From the NCBI RefSeq assembly GCF_000827885.1, contig NZ_JTKH01000003.1, forward strand, positions 124,001-188,000: a DNA stretch of 64,000 nt. The letters run 5' to 3'. The notes under the pieces are model-generated. The model was not told the origin of the DNA and ran no database searches. It saw only the letters and a program-made list of their open reading frames with translations. This stretch comes from Vibrio renipiscarius (GTDB lineage Bacteria; Pseudomonadota; Gammaproteobacteria; Enterobacterales; Vibrionaceae). Both the position numbers and the translations under genes were made by a program. Below, in pieces: positions 47,054-56,244 of this stretch; position 1 is the stretch's first letter, and every line of letters begins with the position of its first letter.

Positions 47054-48982
47054 TTGAACCAATATGCCCTGCTCTGCCTAGATAATAACCCTATCAGTAT
47101 TGAACAACTTCGTAGTGAGTTGAGTGTGTTTACGTCCAAATTTGATGTGCATTGCGCCGACAGCATAGAAGATGCACATTGCGCATTACAATACTGTTTA
47201 GATAACAACCAGCCCGTTGCGCTCGTTATCGCTAGCCACCATGAGAGCTTTGATGGCGCGAGCTTTCTTATTCAACTTGATAAATCGCCACTCACAAAAA
47301 GTGCGCGTAAGATTCTCGTAAGCTGTGGCCAAGACATTCAAGCAATCTTGTCTGCCGTCAACGAAGGTCGGCTCGATCATTGTTTAACAAAGCCTTTGCA
47401 AGACAACTTAGTCTATAAAACCGTACAAAAAGAGCTCACGACCTTTGTGGTGGAACACGACAAAGAAAACTTACTCAGTTATAGCCTAATCCTCGAACAA
47501 CAGCGATTACTACGCGCGCATATTGACCAAAAAATGGCGAGCTACCAAGCGGGGTTTATTTCCGATCATCATCGCTTATCCGATGCACAACTCGCCGAAC
47601 AAGTGATTGATGCACTCTCCCAATTCTTTGCCGACAACGATGAAAATCACGCCATTCGCCAATATTCCAGTGATCATTTGCTCACGATTGAAGGCGATGA
47701 AAACCGCTTTCTTTGGTTTATCACCAGTGGTGAAGTGGCGCTGTATAAAAAAGATGAGTTGGGCATGCAGCGCGAAGTTGTGCGCCACAGCAAAGGGAAT
47801 CTGGTTGGCGGGATGTCGTTCGTGACCGGTGAACCTTCCTTTTCAACGGCCATCACCTTAACCGACACTCAAGTGATTAAACTTGACCGCGATGAATTCA
47901 GTCAAGTCATGCAATCAAACACCGCCCTATTGCCACTTTTCACCAACTTATTATTGCGTCACTTTAACCGTCGCTTACAACGCAGCATCAACACCAAACT
48001 GACATTACAAAAGACATTAGAATCTCTTGAGTCGGCCCACCAGCAACTGATTGAGCGCGAAAAAATGGCCATGCTTGGCCAACTCGTCGCAGGGGTTGCT
48101 CATGAGTTAAATAACCCTATCGCAGCCATACTTCGTGGCACCGATACTCTCACCGAGAACATTCATCAATTAGTCGTCCGCCAAAATAACTCGAGCGAGT
48201 ATCAAGGCGATGAGATATTAACGCGTGCCCTTTCCTCTCGCCCAAGTTCGACCGCAGATGAACGTTTGAGAACCAAAGAAGCGGAGCAAAAAATGGGCGA
48301 TCGCCGTTTGGCCAAAAAATTGGTCAAGCTCGGACTCGAAAACGATCGCCTTTGGATTGAACGCATTAAGAGAGACAAAGACCAAGCAACCGCCGATTTG
48401 ATTGAACTGGAAAACTTTCATTTAACAGGCGCAACATTGCGTTCAATTAATGTCTGCGCGCAGCGGATTGCCGACATGGTGAAAAGTTTAAAAGGTTACG
48501 CTAGAGCAGATGACGAAACCTTCCACTCTGTGGATATTCATGAGGGTATTGAAGACACACTGGTGATCTTTGAAAACAAACTCAAGTTACATAAAGTGGT
48601 TAAACACTACTCAGATTTACCGTCGATACGCTGCCTTCCCATTGCACTGCAACAGGTTTGGACCAATCTAATTTCAAACGCGATCGATGCTTTTCCAGAT
48701 AACGGATGCCTAACCATCACAACGCGCATCGCCATTCGCGAAGGTAAACACTGGGCAGTGGTTGAAATCAAAGACAATGGCTGTGGCATTTCAAAAGCGT
48801 TACAGCAACAAATATTTGCACTCAATTTTACGACTAAACGTGAAGGCAACTTCGGTTTAGGCATTGGTTTATCGGTCTGCCAGCAGATCATTCAACAACA
48901 CGGTGGCACAATTGAAGTGGAATCAATTGTGGAACAATACACCAAAATGTCGGTATGGCTACCGATTGAAGCTCACGCTTAA
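47054..48982 (+). CDS. Hybrid-like histidine kinase: degenerate receiver, cNMP-binding domain, kinase
   Basis: 642 residues from a TTG start. Residues 1-125 have a receiver fold in which the acidic pair is LDN (D10, N11) and the phospho-acceptor position is Ser61 (VIASHHES where the paralogue has ILCDHIMP), while Lys113 (LTKP) is kept. It is therefore a pseudo-receiver. Residues about 195-310 form a cNMP-binding-like domain (LWFITSGEVALYKKDE, VGGMSFVTGEPSFST). The H-box AGVAHELNNPIA has His350, a long insert follows, then the N-box TNLISNAIDAF and FGLGIGLSVCQQI. No membrane helix. Seventeen bases before the receiver gene at 49000, its probable partner. Paralogue of the kinase at 291. Confidence 0.85.
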   Translation: MNQYALLCLDNNPISIEQLRSELSVFTSKFDVHCADSIEDAHCALQYCLDNNQPVALVIASHHESFDGASFLIQLDKSPLTKSARKILVSCGQDIQAILSAVNEGRLDHCLTKPLQDNLVYKTVQKELTTFVVEHDKENLLSYSLILEQQRLLRAHIDQKMASYQAGFISDHHRLSDAQLAEQVIDALSQFFADNDENHAIRQYSSDHLLTIEGDENRFLWFITSGEVALYKKDELGMQREVVRHSKGNLVGGMSFVTGEPSFSTAITLTDTQVIKLDRDEFSQVMQSNTALLPLFTNLLLRHFNRRLQRSINTKLTLQKTLESLESAHQQLIEREKMAMLGQLVAGVAHELNNPIAAILRGTDTLTENIHQLVVRQNNSSEYQGDEILTRALSSRPSSTADERLRTKEAEQKMGDRRLAKKLVKLGLENDRLWIERIKRDKDQATADLIELENFHLTGATLRSINVCAQRIADMVKSLKGYARADDETFHSVDIHEGIEDTLVIFENKLKLHKVVKHYSDLPSIRCLPIALQQVWTNLISNAIDAFPDNGCLTITTRIAIREGKHWAVVEIKDNGCGISKALQQQIFALNFTTKREGNFGLGIGLSVCQQIIQQHGGTIEVESIVEQYTKMSVWLPIEAHA

Positions 48983-48999
48983 ACTGCGAGGAATGCACC

Positions 49000-49497
49000 A
49001 TGAACAAATATCTCATCTTATGTGTCGATGACGAACGCGAAGTATTGGATAGCGTCATTCAAGATCTCGACTGTTTCGAGGAGCACTTTCAGCTTGAAGG
49101 AGCACAGTCGGTGTCGGAAGCAAAAGACATCATCGAAGACGCCTTACGTGAAGACACGCACTTGGCTTTGATCTTATGTGACCACATCATGCCAGAGCAG
49201 ACCGGGATCAGCTTTTTAATTGAGTTGAGTGAAAACAGCGAAACCAATAAAGCGAAAAAACTGTTGCTGACCGGTCAAGCCGGATTGGAAGACACCGTTG
49301 AAGCCATCAATCATGCCAGTCTTGACTTCTATCTCAGCAAGCCTTGGGAAGGTGAACAAATCCGTTCTGTCATAAAAGACCAACTGACTCAATATATGAT
49401 TGAACATGAACCCGAACTGATGCCGTGGGCTCCGGTACTCAACACAGAAAAGATCTTTAACGCGATCGCTGACAATCGAGTGAGCTTCGGAGAGTAG
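49000..49497 (+). CDS. CheY-like/RpfG-type receiver protein
   Basis: 165 residues. Receiver with acidic pair D10/D11 (CVDDE), phospho-acceptor Asp61 (LCDHIMPEQTG), LLLTGQAG and conserved Lys in FYLSKPWEG. About 40 residues follow (LTQYMIEHEPELMPWAPVLN) without a recognised output domain. It could be a phosphorelay intermediate or act by protein contact. Operon with the kinase at 47054; very similar in layout to the partial receiver at the left window edge. Confidence 0.88.
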   Translation: MNKYLILCVDDEREVLDSVIQDLDCFEEHFQLEGAQSVSEAKDIIEDALREDTHLALILCDHIMPEQTGISFLIELSENSETNKAKKLLLTGQAGLEDTVEAINHASLDFYLSKPWEGEQIRSVIKDQLTQYMIEHEPELMPWAPVLNTEKIFNAIADNRVSFGE

Positions 49498-49678
49498 CGC
49501 TATTTCACACGCACACTCGGCCTAAAAACGGCCTGGGGTGTGAATAACGGCAAAATATCGTATAAAACAATGACATTTGCCTTGTCGCACCAATAGCGGA
49601 ACCAGTATCATGCACGTTGCATTGCGGGCACTCTGTCGCCCTAACATAGATTTAATTACATTATAGGTTTACTTCCTT

Positions 49679-50224
49679 ATGCGCAAAACAATCTTAGCTG
49701 CAGCGCTAGTACTGGTTTCAGGTCAGTCGCTTGCAATGTCTGATACGAATAGCTCTATGGTTATGAGCAACTTTAGCTACGATTACGTTGAAGCACGCAT
49801 CGGTGCAAGCCCTGGCACTTTGGGTGCGGGCATGAGCAAATCGATCCACCCTAACGCACACGCAGTTGTACGTGTTGATTCTGAATTTTCAGGCGATTAC
49901 GATTCAGCGGCGGGCTTGGGTTTCCACGCGCCAATCAATAACTGGGCGGACCTTACGGGTGAAATCCTGTTCCGCATGGTTGATACTGATGCAATCAGCA
50001 CTGACACGGGTATGGAACTGAACCTTGGCGTGCGCCAATGGCTTGGTCCACAACTAGAAGTGGGCGGTAAAGTGGGCTACGTTTCTTTTGACGAAAACGA
50101 CGATTGGACAGGTGCGGGTTACATTCGTTTCCACGCAACAGAGCTGTTCTCTCTTGGCGCTGAAGCTCGTATCAACGAGTTCTACGGTGACCAAGTGATG
50201 TTTACCACGCGCTTTAAGTTCTAA
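49679..50224 (+). CDS. Small outer-membrane beta-barrel protein
   Basis: 181 residues. Signal peptide MRKTILAAALVLVSGQSLA. Mature part alternates beta-strand-like segments (VEARIGASPGTLGAGMSK, ELNLGVRQWLGPQLEVGGKV, GYIRFHATELFSLGAEARI) and ends in Phe (FTTRFKF), the outer-membrane targeting signature. No named family recognised. Single gene with terminator. Confidence 0.75.
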   Translation: MRKTILAAALVLVSGQSLAMSDTNSSMVMSNFSYDYVEARIGASPGTLGAGMSKSIHPNAHAVVRVDSEFSGDYDSAAGLGFHAPINNWADLTGEILFRMVDTDAISTDTGMELNLGVRQWLGPQLEVGGKVGYVSFDENDDWTGAGYIRFHATELFSLGAEARINEFYGDQVMFTTRFKF

Positions 50225-50270
50225 GCACACGGTAAACACTCGCTTCTCGCGAGAGCAAAAAATGATCACA

Positions 50271-50300
50271 AAAAAATCCCGTCTTTATCGGGATTTTTTT
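50271..50300. terminator. Bidirectional terminator
   Basis: Stem AAAAATCCCG / CGGGATTTTT with A-run and T-run on the two sides, between convergent genes. Confidence 0.92.
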
Positions 50301-50345
50301 ATTTAAGCGATGATTGAAATCGTCCGTGATACCACCGAGAAAAGG

Positions 50346-51086
50346 TTACTCTAAACCCATTTTCTCCGAAATCGCGTTGATTTGTTCTAGGTCCATTTGA
50401 TGAACTCGAATCATCTGATCAATCTGGCTAATACGCGACGTCGCTTCATCTTGCTTATCACAAGAATCGGATTTCGCATCCCAAGACGTACCATCAAGAT
50501 AAGTATCACACGCCTCTTTCAAGGTTTTTAATTTAGGCTCTAACGTTTCACGCTCTTCTAATAGCGCCTTAAGTTCATCTTTTACCTTAAGCTCTCGCTG
50601 AAACAACTCGCGCGATCGCTCTAACAAAGTCACTTGCATATCGGCTTGATAATTCAACTTATTATTCGTCTTCTCCGCTTGTGCGATCTGCGTTTTCTGC
50701 CCTTCGATACGCTCTTCGAGAGACAAGTTTACCTTCTCTAAAGCGGCTACCTGTGTGCTCATTTCTTGCAGTTGCTTATCAAACTTTTCTTGCTGAGCCA
50801 CGATCGCGAGTTTTAATTTCTTGTCGACTTCAACATCGACTTTTGCAACACGTTGTTTGGCATCAACAACAACCGCTTGCTTATCTTGTTCTAATTTTTT
50901 GTATTGTTGCTGCAGCTCAACATACGTGCTTTGCCACTGATTGGCCGTAAACGACGACCCGATCAAGCCACCAATTGCTAAACCAAACACACCGGCAACG
51001 ACGATATAAAGATAAGTGCGCTTATCGCGCTCTTCAATCACCACGACATCGTCTTCGTTGCTCTCAACATGGGTCTGTTTATTCAC
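50346..51086 (-). CDS. Inner-membrane-anchored coiled-coil protein
   Basis: 246 residues from a GTG at 51086 with AGGAG 6 bases before. Acidic N-terminus, one helix (YLYIVVAGVFGLAIGGLIGSS, about residues 25-45), then a long coiled coil (residues ~55-190) in the periplasm with heptads such as LEKVNLSLEERIEGQKTQIA. A small C-terminal part contains two Cys (EACDTYLDGTSWDAKSDSC) likely disulfide-bonded. No family recognised. Downstream partner of the 52-residue membrane protein at 51104. Confidence 0.7.
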   Translation of the reverse strand: MNKQTHVESNEDDVVVIEERDKRTYLYIVVAGVFGLAIGGLIGSSFTANQWQSTYVELQQQYKKLEQDKQAVVVDAKQRVAKVDVEVDKKLKLAIVAQQEKFDKQLQEMSTQVAALEKVNLSLEERIEGQKTQIAQAEKTNNKLNYQADMQVTLLERSRELFQRELKVKDELKALLEERETLEPKLKTLKEACDTYLDGTSWDAKSDSCDKQDEATSRISQIDQMIRVHQMDLEQINAISEKMGLE

Positions 51087-51103
51087 TCTTCGCTCCTACA
51101 GCT

Positions 51104-51262
51104 TTAGCGCATCAGTTCAGTAATCATTAACGTGGTGACGTAGACAAGAAACCCAGATAACAAGGTAACAACTACGTATTTTTGCAGTTTCTCGTTGGTA
51201 CGATACCGCACTAGCACGTAGGCCAACGCGATTAAGAACACAATTGCTATCAGTCTTGTCAT
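51104..51262 (-). CDS. 52-residue two-helix membrane protein
   Basis: Found by reading the minus strand: ATG at 51262 with AGGAGAAGG five bases upstream, stop at 51104. Sequence starts MTRLIAIVFLIALAYVLVRY and has a second helix (VVVTLLSGFLVYVTTLM), the two joined by a basic loop. It lies 17 bases upstream of the GTG of the coiled-coil gene, so the two probably form an operon. No family recognised. Confidence 0.7.
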   Translation of the reverse strand: MTRLIAIVFLIALAYVLVRYRTNEKLQKYVVVTLLSGFLVYVTTLMITELMR

Positions 51263-51489
51263 ACCTTCTCCTTGGTGAATTTCACCCGTTTAACCCTCTC
51301 ATTTATACCATTTTTTTGCCCTAAAAGGTCAGGCGCACGTCGTTTTATTACTTTAAATATAGATCATCCCCATACTCATTTGATGAGTTGGTGAATAACC
51401 ATACTATTACACAATAAAGCAGGGATTAAATTTGGGCTCACGCAATATTTAGGGTATAAAGAAGCGTTCCTTTTATTCGAGGCAAAGAA

Positions 51490-51831
51490 ATGAAACCATT
51501 AAACCAACAAAACAAAAAACGTCGCATCCTGAAAAAACTTTACCTTGGCGAATTCGCTATGATGGGTTTTGAAGTTAGCTGCAAAACAAACATTGCAGAT
51601 TTTGACCGTTATGACGTATTTGTAGACGAATTCATCGACCATATCGACAGCCTAGGCCTATGCTTTGGTGGCGGCGGTCTTGAACTGTTCGAAGGTTTTA
51701 TTTGCACGGCGGAACGTTACCTAAGCGTAACTGAAGAGCAGAAAGCACAAGTTATGGCTTGGCTAGAAGCGCGTGAAGAAGTAAGCGAACTGATCGCAAG
51801 CGAACTTGTTGACGCAAACTACTTCTACTAA
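51490..51831 (+). CDS. YggL-like (DUF469) protein
   Basis: 113 residues. KKRRILKKLYLGEFAMMGFEV, FVDEFIDHIDSLGLCFGGGG and LFEGFI correspond to the LRKK-x3-EF-x2-LGF, DDFI and FDGSG-WEG-I blocks of E. coli YggL, a small protein reported to associate with the 50S ribosomal subunit. ATG with GAGGCAAAG upstream. Single gene with terminator. Confidence 0.8.
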   Translation: MKPLNQQNKKRRILKKLYLGEFAMMGFEVSCKTNIADFDRYDVFVDEFIDHIDSLGLCFGGGGLELFEGFICTAERYLSVTEEQKAQVMAWLEAREEVSELIASELVDANYFY

Positions 51832-51856
51832 TCGCTCGTAGCAGTCAGTTATTATA

Positions 51857-51881
51857 AAACGCTCCTTCTGGGGCGTTTTTT
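51857..51881 (+). terminator. Terminator after the YggL-like gene
   Basis: Stem AAAACGCTCC / GGGGCGTTTT with a short loop and T6. Confidence 0.9.
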
Positions 51882-51994
51882 GTTATCTATCCTCTCCATT
51901 TCTCCCTATATTCTTCCGCTTAATTTCAATTTCCCGCCTATCATTTGCTCCACTGTCAAATCTTTTTTCATTTCGCTTTAAAAACTTGTTGAAT

Positions 51995-52036
51995 TGGTCA
52001 AAAAAAGTGATAAAGTTCTTTGGTCAAAAGTGACCA
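51995..52036. repeat. Repeated TTGGTCAAAA elements upstream of the glycine riboswitch
   Basis: TTGGTCAAAAAAAGTGA (51995-) and TTGGTCAAAAGTGACCA (52020-52036). The second is also an inverted repeat, TGGTCA-AAAG-TGACCA. It lies just upstream of the riboswitch in the promoter region and is a candidate operator; the cognate regulator is unknown. Confidence 0.45.
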
Positions 52037-52079
52037 GCACTATTGACTTACATTTACTCAACAATTGAGTAATTGTTCC

Positions 52080-52296
52080 GATGAAGGCTGCAGGAGAGCG
52101 GTTATTAACCAAATGGTAACATTTGAGCGTAATAACCTACCGAAGAAGTAAATCTTTCAGGTGCCACCTTAGGGTAGCGAGGACTGTAGTTGGAGGAACC
52201 TCTGGAGAGAACCGTTAAATCGGTCGCCGAAGGAGCAAGCCCTACATTACAAATGTAATGCAGGGTGAAACTCTCAGGCAAAAGGACAGAGGAGTG
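52080..52296 (+). promoter_or_regulatory. Tandem glycine riboswitch
   Basis: Two successive gcvT-type aptamers. The first spans about 52085-52172 (GGAGAGCGG, later CCGAAGAAG and TTTCAGGTGCC). The second spans about 52180-52296 (CTCTGGAGAGAACCG, CGCCGAAGGAGCAAGC, ACTCTCAGGCAAAAGGACAG). Order, linker and the AGCS gene that follows match the classical cooperative glycine riboswitch first studied from V. cholerae. A hairpin CTTGGCGTA / TATGCCGAG at about 52315-52338 may be part of the expression platform. Confidence 0.96.
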
Positions 52297-52421
52297 GAAA
52301 GACTGTATCCGTAACTTGGCGTACCTGTATGCCGAGTATACTACTCATTTTTTGATGATATGCTTCATGTCGTCATGCCTTTCCCTCTTCTCCTTAACGT
52401 TATTTTAATTAAGGGGAAACC

Positions 52422-53795
52422 ATGGATAACATCCAATCTTTACTAAAAACAATCGACAACTTTGTCTGGGGACCGCCGCTACTTATCTTATTGGTGGGCA
52501 CAGGCATCTACTTCACTTTCCGTTTAGGTCTCTTGCAGTTTCGGTATTTACCCACTGCATTTAAGATGATCTTTAGTAAAGATGATTCTGATAAGCAAGG
52601 CGATGTATCAAGCTTTGCCGCACTTTGTACAGCCCTTTCAGCCACCATCGGCACCGGTAATATTGTTGGCGTTGCAACCGCCATCAAACTCGGCGGCCCT
52701 GGCGCGCTTTTTTGGATGTGGCTCGCAGCAATATTCGGTATGGCAACCAAGTATGCAGAATGTCTTTTGGCCGTAAAATATCGTCGTGTTGATGATAAAG
52801 GTCAAATGGTTGGCGGCCCTATGTACTACCTGCAATATGGCGTTGGGTCTAAACCACTTGCGATCATGTTTGCCGTTTTTGCACTCGGTGTTGCGTGCTT
52901 TGGTATCGGTACTTTTCCACAAGTTAATGCGATTCTTGATGCGACAGAAATTTCATTTGGCGTATCACGTGAAATCTCAGCCAGCATTCTGACTCTATTA
53001 GTGGCATTTGTGACGCTTGGCGGTATTCAATCTATCGCGAAAGTCGCCGGTAAAGTGGTACCAACCATGGCGCTGTTTTATGTGCTCGCATGTTTAAGCG
53101 TGATCATCATGAATGCCGATAAGTTGCTGGATGCCGTAGAACTGGTACTGGTGTCTGCCTTCACATCAACGGCTGCAACCGGTGGTTTCTTAGGTGCAAG
53201 CATTATGCTGGCCATTCAATCGGGTATTGCGCGCGGCGTATTCTCGAATGAATCTGGGCTGGGTAGCGCGCCAATGGCCGCTGCCGCCGCAAAAACCGAT
53301 TCATGCGTAAAGCAAGGTCTGATCTCAATGACGGGTACCTTCATCGATACCATCATTATTTGTACCATGACAGGTTTAGCATTAATCCTTACCGGCGCAT
53401 GGCAAGGTGATCTCGCCGGTGCCGCGATGACAACCCACGCCTTCGCGGTTGGTTTGAACATGGATACCTTTGGCCCAATGCTGGTATCAATTGGTCTGAT
53501 CTTCTTTGCGTTTACGACCATCCTTGGCTGGAACTATTATGGTGAGCGCTGTGTTGTTTTCCTTATGGGGACCAAAGCCGTATTACCGTACAAAATCATC
53601 TTCGTTTGTTTGGTTGCCTCTGGCGCATTCCTGCATCTCGATATGATTTGGATTATTGCCGACATCGTTAACGGCCTAATGGCGATTCCTAACCTGATTG
53701 GTTTGATTGCATTACGCCAAGTGGTCGTAGAAGAGACGAAACTGTATTTCGCTTCGGTCCAGAGCAACGATGAGCTAGGTTCAGCGAAAGCATAA
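52422..53795 (+). CDS. Sodium:alanine/glycine symporter (AGCS family)
   Basis: 457 residues with about ten membrane helices. AGCS signatures: GDVSSFAALCTALSATIGTGNI near residues 63-84, GGPMYYLQYG, and QSGIARGVFSNESGLGSAPM. Imports glycine or alanine with Na+. Directly downstream of the tandem glycine riboswitch, which strongly supports glycine as a substrate. ATG with GGGGAAA upstream. Confidence 0.94.
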   Translation: MDNIQSLLKTIDNFVWGPPLLILLVGTGIYFTFRLGLLQFRYLPTAFKMIFSKDDSDKQGDVSSFAALCTALSATIGTGNIVGVATAIKLGGPGALFWMWLAAIFGMATKYAECLLAVKYRRVDDKGQMVGGPMYYLQYGVGSKPLAIMFAVFALGVACFGIGTFPQVNAILDATEISFGVSREISASILTLLVAFVTLGGIQSIAKVAGKVVPTMALFYVLACLSVIIMNADKLLDAVELVLVSAFTSTAATGGFLGASIMLAIQSGIARGVFSNESGLGSAPMAAAAAKTDSCVKQGLISMTGTFIDTIIICTMTGLALILTGAWQGDLAGAAMTTHAFAVGLNMDTFGPMLVSIGLIFFAFTTILGWNYYGERCVVFLMGTKAVLPYKIIFVCLVASGAFLHLDMIWIIADIVNGLMAIPNLIGLIALRQVVVEETKLYFASVQSNDELGSAKA

Positions 53796-53838
53796 TGACA
53801 TCGCCTTCGGCAAACCGACGCTAAGCACATCAAAAACA

Positions 53839-53868
53839 AAAACGCGGCCTCATCAGCCGCGTTTTTTT
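53839..53868 (+). terminator. Terminator after the AGCS gene
   Basis: Stem AACGCGGC / GCCGCGTT with 7-base loop and T7. Confidence 0.95.
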
Positions 53869-53922
53869 ATTCAATAATGTCGTTAGTACCGCCATCAAAA
53901 CGGCACAACAAAATGCACCTGG

Positions 53923-54549
53923 TTAATCCTCTGCCATCAGCTTAACGCCAAGCGCGACCAAAACAACCCCTGTCGTGCCTTCCATCCACAGCATAAAACG
54001 ACTATTGCGAATTAAACCTTTTGCTTTATCAAGTGCCCCAGCCAAACCACACTGCCAAATCATCGCAATCACAAAATGAATCGCTGCCATCACTAGCGAT
54101 TGAATAAAAGCAGAACCTGCGGGATCAATAAATTGCGGCAAAAAAGCCAGATAGAAGACGGCGGTTTTCGGATTCAAAACATTAGACAGAAAGCCTTCTC
54201 GCAGAGAGCGTTTTAGATTCAAACGTTGGCTTTGCAATGTGAGCTCTGCTGGTGCGGTCTGCCCTTTCATAATGGCTCTTAAACTGCTCAAGCCCAGCCA
54301 AATCAGATAAGCGGCGCCCACCATTTTTACGCCCGCAAACAACTGAGCCGATTGCGCTAAAAGCGCAGAAATACCAATCGCAGAAAACGTCGCGTGAACG
54401 AACAACCCCAAGCAAATGCCGAGACTCGTTGTTGCTCCATCAGAAAAGCCGCCACGTGAAGAATTACGCAATACCAATGCGGTATCTAACCCTGGCGTTA
54501 ATGTGAGAATGGTAATGGCAATTAAAAACGCCTCAAAATTAACAATCAT
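53923..54549 (-). CDS. LysE/RhtB-family amino-acid exporter
   Basis: 208 residues, about six membrane helices. Family start ITILTLTPGLDTALVLRNSSRGG (TPGPD-like motif), LSNVLNPKTAVFYLAFLPQF in the middle. Exports amino acids or homoserine lactones; substrate unknown. Single gene, converging with the AGCS gene. Confidence 0.88.
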   Translation of the reverse strand: MIVNFEAFLIAITILTLTPGLDTALVLRNSSRGGFSDGATTSLGICLGLFVHATFSAIGISALLAQSAQLFAGVKMVGAAYLIWLGLSSLRAIMKGQTAPAELTLQSQRLNLKRSLREGFLSNVLNPKTAVFYLAFLPQFIDPAGSAFIQSLVMAAIHFVIAMIWQCGLAGALDKAKGLIRNSRFMLWMEGTTGVVLVALGVKLMAED

Positions 54550-54682
54550 AACGATGACATCCCTGTTATATCCCTCAATGAAGAAATTCCGTTATACCCT
54601 ATAAATTCCTCATCACAAACGATTTATCTTATTCATTGTCATTGCTAGACTGAAGATTCCGATAACTGAAGAAGATATCCCT

Positions 54683-56170
54683 ATGAGCGCATTCGAAAAA
54701 CTGGTTTCTCACTCACAGAAAATTGCCCATTTTAACCACCTTGCTGCGATTTGTGGCTGGGACCAAGCCTCGATGATGCCATCAGGCGGTAATCAAGCGC
54801 GTTCAGAAGCAATGGCTGAACTCTCGGTGCATGTGCACTCACTTCATACTCAACCTCAATTAGCAGATTGGTTTGCAGAGGCGGAGCAAGAATCGCTCTC
54901 GCACGACCAAACGGCCAGCTTGCGTGAACTTAAGCGCCAGTGGCAACAAGCTAACCTATTGCCTGAAAAACTCGTGCAAGCAAAATCACTCGCTGGGTCG
55001 AAGTGCGAGCACGCATGGCGTACACAGCGCAAAGAAAATGATTGGCAGGGATTTGAAAAAAACTGGGCGGCGGTGGTCGCACTTTCTCAAGAAGAAGCAC
55101 AAATCCGCGCTGAAGCGAATAACACCACGCCTTATGATGCGATGCTCGACATCTATGAACCCGGAACAACCTCTGCCTCGCTAGATGCGACGTTTAACGA
55201 CGTAAAATCTTGGCTGCCGAACCTTATCGACCAAGTCATTGATAAACAATCAAAAGAAAACGTCATTGAGCCCACGGGACAATTTGCCACTGAAAAACAA
55301 AAAGCCCTTGGCTTAGAGGTCATGAAACTTCTGCAGTTTGACTTTGAGCACGGTCGCTTAGATGAAAGCGTTCATCCTTTTTGTGGCGGCGTGCCAAGCG
55401 ATGTACGCATCACGACTCGCTACGATGAAAACGAGTTCGTTCAATCATTGATGGGGATTGTGCATGAAACCGGTCATGCACGTTATGAGCAAGGATTACC
55501 AAAATCGTTAGCGGGCACACCCGCAGGTGAAGCGCGATCGATGGGGATTCATGAATCTCAATCGCTGTTTTTTGAAATGCAAGTAGGCCGCAGTGATGCC
55601 TTTATTTCACATCTGGCGAGTCTTGCCGGTAAACATTTTAACAACGCAAACCCAGAGCTGTTCTCACAGCACAATTTCCAGAAACTCTACACTCGAGTGA
55701 AGAAAGACTTTATCCGTGTCGATGCGGATGAGCTCACCTACCCTGCCCATGTCATTTTGCGTTACGAAATCGAACGAGACCTGATCAATGGCAATATCAA
55801 GCACACCGACGTACCAGAGTTATGGAACGTAAAAATGCAGCAATACCTTGGCTTATCAACCGAAGGTAATTACAAAAATGGCTGTATGCAAGATATTCAC
55901 TGGACCGACGGTGCCTTTGGTTACTTCCCATCGTACACACTCGGTGCGATGTACGCAGCGCAATACATGGCGGTGATGAAGAACACGGTTGATGTGGATG
56001 GTGCGATTCGCAGTGGTGATCTAAGCCCTATCTTTACTTGGCTATCGGATAACATTTGGAGCAAAGGCAGTTTGCTGACAACTGACGAGTTAGTAAAACA
56101 GGCAACGGGCGAAACACTCAATGCGGCGCACTTTAAGCAGCATTTGATCAATCGTTATTTGAAAGGCTAA
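54683..56170 (+). CDS. M32 carboxypeptidase (carboxypeptidase Taq family)
   Basis: 495 residues. Zinc site HETGH at 261-265 with the third ligand Glu291 in IHESQSLFFE. DVRITTRYDE (the DxRxT motif) around 240-249, and HPFCGGVPSD. Metal-dependent removal of C-terminal residues from peptides in the cytoplasm. ATG at 54683. Single gene. Confidence 0.93.
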   Translation: MSAFEKLVSHSQKIAHFNHLAAICGWDQASMMPSGGNQARSEAMAELSVHVHSLHTQPQLADWFAEAEQESLSHDQTASLRELKRQWQQANLLPEKLVQAKSLAGSKCEHAWRTQRKENDWQGFEKNWAAVVALSQEEAQIRAEANNTTPYDAMLDIYEPGTTSASLDATFNDVKSWLPNLIDQVIDKQSKENVIEPTGQFATEKQKALGLEVMKLLQFDFEHGRLDESVHPFCGGVPSDVRITTRYDENEFVQSLMGIVHETGHARYEQGLPKSLAGTPAGEARSMGIHESQSLFFEMQVGRSDAFISHLASLAGKHFNNANPELFSQHNFQKLYTRVKKDFIRVDADELTYPAHVILRYEIERDLINGNIKHTDVPELWNVKMQQYLGLSTEGNYKNGCMQDIHWTDGAFGYFPSYTLGAMYAAQYMAVMKNTVDVDGAIRSGDLSPIFTWLSDNIWSKGSLLTTDELVKQATGETLNAAHFKQHLINRYLKG

Positions 56171-56180
56171 ATAATAAAGA

Positions 56181-56214
56181 AGCCAGCAGACGTTAAAGCT
56201 ATAAGCTGCTGGCT
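56181..56214. terminator. Weak hairpin between convergent genes
   Basis: AGCCAGCAG / CTGCTGGCT with a 16-base loop and no real T-tract. Possible terminator of the M32 carboxypeptidase gene. Confidence 0.3.
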
Positions 56215-56244
56215 CGTTTCTGGACAAGAATGACGTTCTACTTA

